Positions 8,750 through 12,500 of a stretch of 12,500 nt of DNA are shown here, piece by piece. Numbering within the stretch: position 1 is the stretch's first letter; each line of letters opens with the position of its first letter. The position numbers were made by a program, and so were the translations under genes. Source of the DNA: Theodoxus fluviatilis (taxonomy: Eukaryota; Mollusca; Gastropoda; Cycloneritida; Neritidae); assembly GCA_034096865.1 (NCBI GenBank), contig JAWQFJ010025796.1:12501-25000 (forward strand). The letters run 5' to 3'. The notes beneath the pieces are model-generated. The model had not been told where the DNA came from, did not search any database, and saw only the letters and a list, made by a program, of their open reading frames with translations.

Positions 8750-8899
8750 AGTAATAATTATTGCTCGACATGGCAAAATATATTTTGTAAAATAAGCCAT
8801 TTTTAGATACAAGTACCTGCAGCTAAGCACAATATGTAGCAACATACCATAATTCCAACTTATCGGCTGGTTCATCTCGATCTGTTACTTGAATTAACA

Positions 8900-9360
8900 T
8901 TGTAGTATCTGCATTCCCGTCTACATCTGTATCTTTGGTTGCATCTATATGTCTGCATCTCTACTTACATCGTATCTGCAAAACTCATCGCTATCTGCAT
9001 TTTCAGATGTGCATGTTTATATGCATCTTTTTGCACCTGTGTATCTTGATGTCTCAATTACCGTTCGGGTATCTATGTGGATTTGCCCCTGTTTATCCCT
9101 GCCAGTGTTCGCATCTACATTCGCATCCACATCTGCATCTGTTTCTTCTTTTACATCAACACCTATATCAATTTGTGTTTCAACATTTATATGTTTGTCT
9201 CATTCTGTATCTAAATATACAGTATCAATATGTACATGGTTCCCTTTTTCAACTGTACCTATATGTATGCCCATTGTGGTATTTTCATCAAATCTCATTC
9301 TATAACTTTTCTGCTTCAGAATATGCTTCTCTCAGTATACCTGTATCTTTAATTTACATG
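8900..9360 (+). repeat. Decayed hexamer array (ATCTGC/ATCTGT/ATCTAT)
   Basis: Words such as GTATCTGCA, ACATCTGTA, GCATCTATA and CATCTGCATCTG recur every six bases or a multiple of six, strongly at 8900-8970 and 9110-9150 and weakly elsewhere. Because the period is a multiple of three and has no stop codons, two overlapping plus-strand frames of 118 and 165 codons stay open. Their Cys/Leu/Ile/His/Ser composition is that of the repeat, so they are not taken as genes. Confidence 0.65.
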
Positions 9361-9520
9361 TGCGTTCAGCCGCAGCCTGGTTGGATGCTCCCCTGGGAGC
9401 TGAGATTGTATTGGAGTGATGAAAAGGGGTAGACCGAGGACCAGGGGGTAAATGTGTGCGGTTTAAACACCCATCAACAGGTAGAAATGTCGCAATATAA
9501 AAAGAGCACCTTACCTTTAC
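9361..9520. other. Unique segment, possible SINE or repeat remnant
   Basis: Between the hexamer array and the exon lies a moderately GC-rich stretch with a small hairpin, GCTCCC-CT-GGGAGC (9387-9400), and the word GGTTTAAAC (9460-9468), a poor B-box-like match. It has the look of dispersed repeat sequence, but no A box, tRNA-like head or A-rich tail with target duplication can be shown. Confidence 0.2.
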
Positions 9521-9543
9521 CTGTAACATCCACATCTGCTTAC

Positions 9544-9732
9544 CTCCTGAATCTCATCGAAGGTGACAGGCTGGGTCCTGTAGCGTGTGCCTGTTCGTGC
9601 AGCTCGAGGTTTACGGGCGCGTCTGATGGAGTGGGAGAAATCAGACTGCAGATGCAGCCGTGACAAGCGCTCGGGGAAGTGTGTTTCGAAGTGGAAGAGC
9701 GGGTCGTGAACTTTGGCCGGGGTCGCCGCCAT
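9544..9732 (-). CDS. Exon 1 (N-terminal) of unrecognised 221-aa protein
   Basis: This exon encodes 63 residues beginning [20 protein letters not shown] and ending TFDEIQE, then a GAG|GTAAGC donor. The start ATG (9732-9730) has A at -3 and G at +4, a strong Kozak context, and sits inside a YY1-type motif common at housekeeping-gene starts. The peptide has an aromatic/His-rich first part (residues 9-20), then a basic segment [17 protein letters not shown] (about 36-52) that could bind nucleic acid or act as a nuclear signal, and then PVTFDEIQE, continued by VDEE in exon 2. No signal peptide or membrane segment is seen. I do not recognise the family. The open frame continues past the donor for nine codons only, so splicing is needed to reach exon 2. 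Confidence 0.75.
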
Positions 9733-9800
9733 CTTGATGTCTTCGCTGCGGGTCTGCGATGAACTTCCGGTTGCAAGCGGAAGTGAAACGATTCCCAGTA
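9725..9800 (-). promoter_or_regulatory. TATA-less promoter with YY1 and paired ETS motifs
   Basis: On the minus strand AAGATGGCGGC (9735-9725) matches the YY1 consensus and contains the start codon. Upstream, ACTTCCG (9763-9769) and CGGAAGT (9778-9784) form inverted ETS-family sites eight bases apart. The second continues as GGAAGTGAAA (9779-9788), which fits the ETS/IRF composite pattern GGAANNGAAA. No TATA box is visible. The combination is typical of broadly expressed animal genes. Transcription start and factor use are inferred. Confidence 0.6.
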
Positions 9801-10327
9801 ATCACGGGGATTTTGCGAGGACGCTTCACTGGTTTTATTTTTTCCTCAGTAGCTCCGTGTCAACGCACGCGAGTGAGTCGAAATTTATCAGATTCACTCT
9901 GGGGGAGAGATTGAAAATCACAGTGGAACACTATTCCTCTGAAGGAAACAAACAAGATCACAGTTGACGAAATACGTCCAATCTTGGCCTGGCTGACAGC
10001 GTTCCAAACATCTAAACTTAAAGACCAACAATCCTCTTGGTGAAACGCAATTCAGTGATGCTGATTAGCGAGGTGGCGAATACGATATCTTCCTCTGGGA
10101 CCCCAAAGGAAATCGGGTTCTCCGAAAAAAAAAGCCTTGATTCAATCCTGCACACCGCTGGCACCCAACACGAACGCTTCAGCGGTCTGGGGATTTCAAT
10201 GGAGATGTTTCGGGAGTCAGACGTCAGAAGACCCGGTCTTCTTTTAATCCCGTGGCCTCAAACAAACCAGCCCGAGAACAAATGCTCCATGCTGGAATCA
10301 GGTCGACGAAACCCAGATAAACACCAG
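9801..10327. other. Upstream flank of the gene, no supported coding sequence
   Basis: The region is AT-richer with scattered CpG. A plus-strand frame of 110 codons (10037-10369) starts at TTG rather than a well-placed ATG and shows no motif. It could be part of a divergent transcript from the same promoter, but nothing else supports that. Confidence 0.45.
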
Positions 10328-10368
10328 GATGACGTCATCAGTAAGACGAAGTCAGACGGCGCCACGTG
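10328..10368. promoter_or_regulatory. CRE palindrome and E-box cluster
   Basis: GATGACGTCATC (10328-10339) is a perfect palindrome around the full cyclic-AMP response element TGACGTCA bound by CREB/ATF proteins. A canonical E-box CACGTG follows at 10363-10368. A GACGTCAG half-related copy lies near 10220. They sit about 0.6 kb upstream of the minus-strand start codon, where a distal promoter or enhancer could act. Occupancy is not shown by sequence. Confidence 0.45.
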
Positions 10369-10633
10369 ACCTGAAAAGAAAGAAAGAACAAAATTAGATT
10401 CACATGACCTGAACATGTGTTGTTTTTTTTAACGCAAAATGATGTCGACGCCCTTTCCCCATGCTTCTGTAGTTGGGGTCAATATAGATTCATGACATGT
10501 ACTCTAATGTTAAAAAAAGATCGATTCACGAAGTAATTCAAAACACGGTGGGGAAAACTTCAAAAGTTAAACAGGAATTCACCTGGTGACTGAGTCTTGG
10601 CCTCAAATTTCTCATCAGATCACAGGAGAGAGC
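10369..10633. other. AT-rich non-coding stretch
   Basis: No coding frame, hairpin or known site is supported here. The only features are short A- or T-homopolymers. Confidence 0.6.
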
Positions 10634-10668
<35 letters not shown>

Positions 10669-10720
10669 ACGCACGAACGCACACACACACGCATGCACGC
10701 ACGCACGCACGCACACACAA
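10634..10720. repeat. (CA)n/(ACGC)n microsatellite
   Basis: A CA run at about 10634-10661 grades into ACTCACACACGCACGAACGC and then GCACGCACGCACGCACGC (about 10690-10713). It is an interrupted compound repeat whose minus-strand frames read Cys-Val-Arg-Ala, which is an artefact. Confidence 0.95.
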
Positions 10721-11271
10721 TGACAGACTGACCAATAAAAGGGGATGAAATCAAATACAAGGTACGACAGTTTCGCCTTCCACACACACATCTGTTGCAT
10801 TAAAGTGGTTTTCGGTCGATGGAAGTCAGCATTGCATAATAAACGGATAATTAAAACCAGCAACTGTGGAAGTTAATTTCCAGTCGCGATTCATACATTT
10901 TGTTTTAATTGTTTAGTAACAACCATACAGTGATGCAAAGAATCGTTCAGTCCCAAAGTTTTGACAGAATCCTAGGTAAACATAAATATTCTTTTTTTAA
11001 TACACTAACTTCCTGGTGTTATCTAAACACAGTTGAATATCAAAGAATCATCCAAATGAGTTCAATCTTGCTCTTTTTGTTTATCATCACGGAGAGATAC
11101 ATAATCTGTCTGACTGTAAGTTTTGATTACCATGCTCAGACGTTCAATATGGAACGCTTGTCTGTGAAACTAACATCCTCTCTTTTATATTTTAATACCA
11201 AGAGCAGCTGATGGTCGATCAATGACTGTAGAACTGGCAGAGTAGCAGTACTGTTTAAGATAACTTAGACA
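10721..11271. other. AT-rich region without supported gene
   Basis: A plus-strand frame of 100 codons (10909-11211) begins at TTG, is rich in Ile, Leu, Phe and Ser and has no motif. It is probably chance in AT-rich sequence. Nothing else stands out. Confidence 0.5.
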
Positions 11272-11302
11272 ACAGCGACGACGATGACGACAATGACGAC
11301 TG
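11272..11302 (+). repeat. Short imperfect (GAC)n trinucleotide repeat
   Basis: About ten imperfect units of GAC, with GAT and AAT variants, run from CAGCGACGACGATGACGAC onward. In one frame it would encode mostly Asp, but no longer coding frame contains it. Confidence 0.8.
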
Positions 11303-11530
11303 TATGAGCGTTACAGCAGCTGCCCGTGGGTTGATCACTATGCTGTGGTTAATTAAGCATGCGTCCCTCTTGGAGTCGGGGTGGGTGGGTGTACATACGT
11401 CCCCCTACCCTCCACCAGCGGTGTTGACTAGGCAAATGCAGCGTTGGTTTGCCCACACTTCAAACACCACCAATGATTTGGGTAATCGGTAGCACGTTCA
11501 CAGCGTCAAAAAGCTGGTAAACCTTAAAGC
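11303..11530. other. Unique sequence before the ATCC satellite
   Basis: This short, moderately GC-rich stretch has a TTAATTAAGCATGC patch and a GGGGTGGGTGGG run with only three G tracts. No gene or RNA is supported. Confidence 0.5.
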
Positions 11531-12308
11531 TCCATCCACCCATCCACCCACCCATCCACCCATCCATCCATCCATCCATCCATCCATCCATCCATCCATC
11601 CATCCATCCATCCATCTATTCATTCATGCATCATCGCACCCACCATCCATCCGCCCAACCATCCACCTATCCATCCATCCATCCACCCATGCATCCACAC
11701 ATCTATCCATCCATCCATCCACCCATTCATGCATCATCGCACCCACCATCCATGCATACATCCATTCATGCATTCTTACATCCACCCATCCACCCATCCA
11801 TTAATCCACGCATCCACCCATTCATGCATCCATCTTACAATCCATCCATCCGACAATTCGTCCATCCTTCAATCCATCCATCCATTCATCCATCCATTCA
11901 CCCATCCATCCATCCAACCATCCATCCTACCATCCATCCATCCATCCATCTATCCATCCATCCATCGATCCATCTATCCTACCATCCATCCATCCATCCT
12001 ACCATCCATCCATCCATCCATCCATCCATCCATCCATCCATCCAACCATGCATCCAACCATCCATGCATCCACCCATCCATGCATCCACCCATTCATTCA
12101 TCCACCCATCCATCCATCCATCCATGCATCCACTCATCCATCCATCCACCCATCCATCCATCCACCCATCCATTCATCGACCCATCCATGCATCTACACA
12201 TCCTATCCATGCAACCATTTTATGTATTCTTGTATCCATCCATTCATGCATCCATCCATTCATGCATCCATTCATGCATACATGCATCCATCCATCCATG
12301 CATCCATC
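11531..12308 (+). repeat. (ATCC)n tetranucleotide satellite, 780 bp
   Basis: TCCA units dominate the whole stretch, with perfect runs at about 11550-11615 and 12003-12043. Variants ACCC, TTCA, TGCA, TACC and ATCT are dispersed among them. The unit contains no stop codon in any frame, so frames of up to 246 codons (Ser-Ile-His-Pro on plus, Trp-Met-Asp-Gly on minus) are artefacts. A longer motif containing CATTCATGCATCATCGCACC is present twice, at 11621 and 11724, giving a 103-bp higher-order copy. Confidence 0.97.
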
Positions 12309-12362
12309 ATTATTAATCTTGGGCATCGCTGACTGCAGACTCCGTAATAAAGGAGCGTATCA

Positions 12363-12372
12363 GTGACGTCAC
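12363..12372. promoter_or_regulatory. Second perfect CRE palindrome
   Basis: GTGACGTCAC contains the full TGACGTCA site and lies about 55 bases beyond the end of the satellite, in more GC-balanced sequence. It may mark the promoter of a gene beyond the right edge, but no start or exon is visible in the last 110 bases. A plus-strand ATG at about 12459 opens a frame that runs off the window, with no other support. Confidence 0.35.
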
Positions 12373-12500
12373 CCCAAGAGGAGACAACTCCAAAGCATCC
12401 AGTTGCCCAGCATCGCTGCCGACAAGTGGAGCCACTACTCTAAATGTCGTTCTCGCAATGGTTAATCAAGAAGGGATGGGGGAGGGAAACGTTTACGGCC

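Larger units (their letters stand above)
6866..9543 (-). other. Phase-0 intron of the 221-aa protein gene (2678 bp)
   Basis: The donor is GAG|GTAAGC at 9543 and the acceptor is TTCCAG| at 6866, both good matches to the eukaryotic consensus. The intron is AT-rich and filled with simple repeats: an ACCAA-type tract, a (GA)n tract with a G-rich end, and an ATCTGC-type array. From 6866 to about 8150 I see nothing else beyond unique AT-rich sequence. No additional exon with matched splice sites was found, but a small alternative exon cannot be excluded. Confidence 0.7.

Noticed and set aside
8561..8875. Minus-strand frame with long Ser-Leu runs and its plus-strand Arg-Glu counterpart
   Set aside because: Both are translations of the GA dinucleotide tract inside an intron.
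10037..10369. Plus-strand 110-codon frame upstream of the minus-strand gene
   Set aside because: It starts at TTG, has no motif and lacks a matching splice site. A divergent non-coding transcript is possible but unsupported.
11626..12366. Long plus-strand frame of 246 codons rich in HPSIHPS
   Set aside because: It is the translation of the (ATCC)n satellite, which has no stop codons in any frame. No splice signals, start context or non-repeat domain are present.
1..12500. CRISPR array, prokaryotic operon or phage content
   Set aside because: The repeats are simple microsatellites without regular spacers, and genes are split by spliceosomal introns. Nothing bacterial is visible.

Overview
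The window looks like nuclear DNA from an invertebrate animal, probably a marine mollusc or another lophotrochozoan. This taxonomic guess rests on three things: sparse genes split by introns, AT-rich non-coding DNA, and very abundant long microsatellites of (TGTC)n, (GT/CA)n, (GA)n and (ATCC)n type. There is no bacterial-style gene packing, no operon and no ribosome-binding-site pattern. Most long open frames are artefacts of repeats without stop codons (Ser-Ile-His-Pro from ATCC, Ser-Leu from GA, Cys-Val from GT) or chance frames in AT-rich sequence.

The one gene that can be supported well lies on the minus strand from 9732 down to 6389. It has two coding exons. Exon 1 (9732-9544) starts at an ATG with a good context and ends at a GAG|GTAAGC donor. 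Exon 2 (6865-6389) follows a pyrimidine-rich acceptor and ends in TAG. Both splice borders are phase 0, so they join into a 221-residue, mostly disordered protein with basic patches. I do not recognise the family. Its promoter (about 9725-9800) has a YY1-type motif on the start codon and two inverted ETS motifs, one of which extends into an ETS/IRF-like composite. This is the look of a TATA-less housekeeping promoter. A CRE palindrome and an E-box lie about 0.6 kb upstream.

The left end (1-1420) holds traces of a second kind of sequence. There is a 131-bp inverted-repeat unit at the very edge. Beside it is a short minus-strand coding fragment (531-304) that reads like the N-terminal part of SWIM-like, transposon-associated proteins, and its stop codon lies inside a diverged copy of the sequence next to the inverted repeat. 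Further right is a weak candidate minus-strand first exon (1415-1295) with a strong donor. These may be remnants of a mobile element.

The rest, by region: 1689-1945 is a compound TGTC/GT tract and 2278-2360 is (CA)n. From 2400 to about 6050 is AT-rich DNA with no supported gene, part of which may be the 3' UTR of the 221-aa gene. The 2.68-kb intron (6866-9543) contains an ACCAA-type repeat, a 136-bp (GA)n tract followed by a G-quadruplex motif, and a decayed ATCTGC-type hexamer array. From 9800 to 11500 is upstream non-coding DNA with a (CA)n tract. From 11531 to 12308 is an (ATCC)n satellite with a 103-bp higher-order duplication, followed by a second perfect CRE palindrome.
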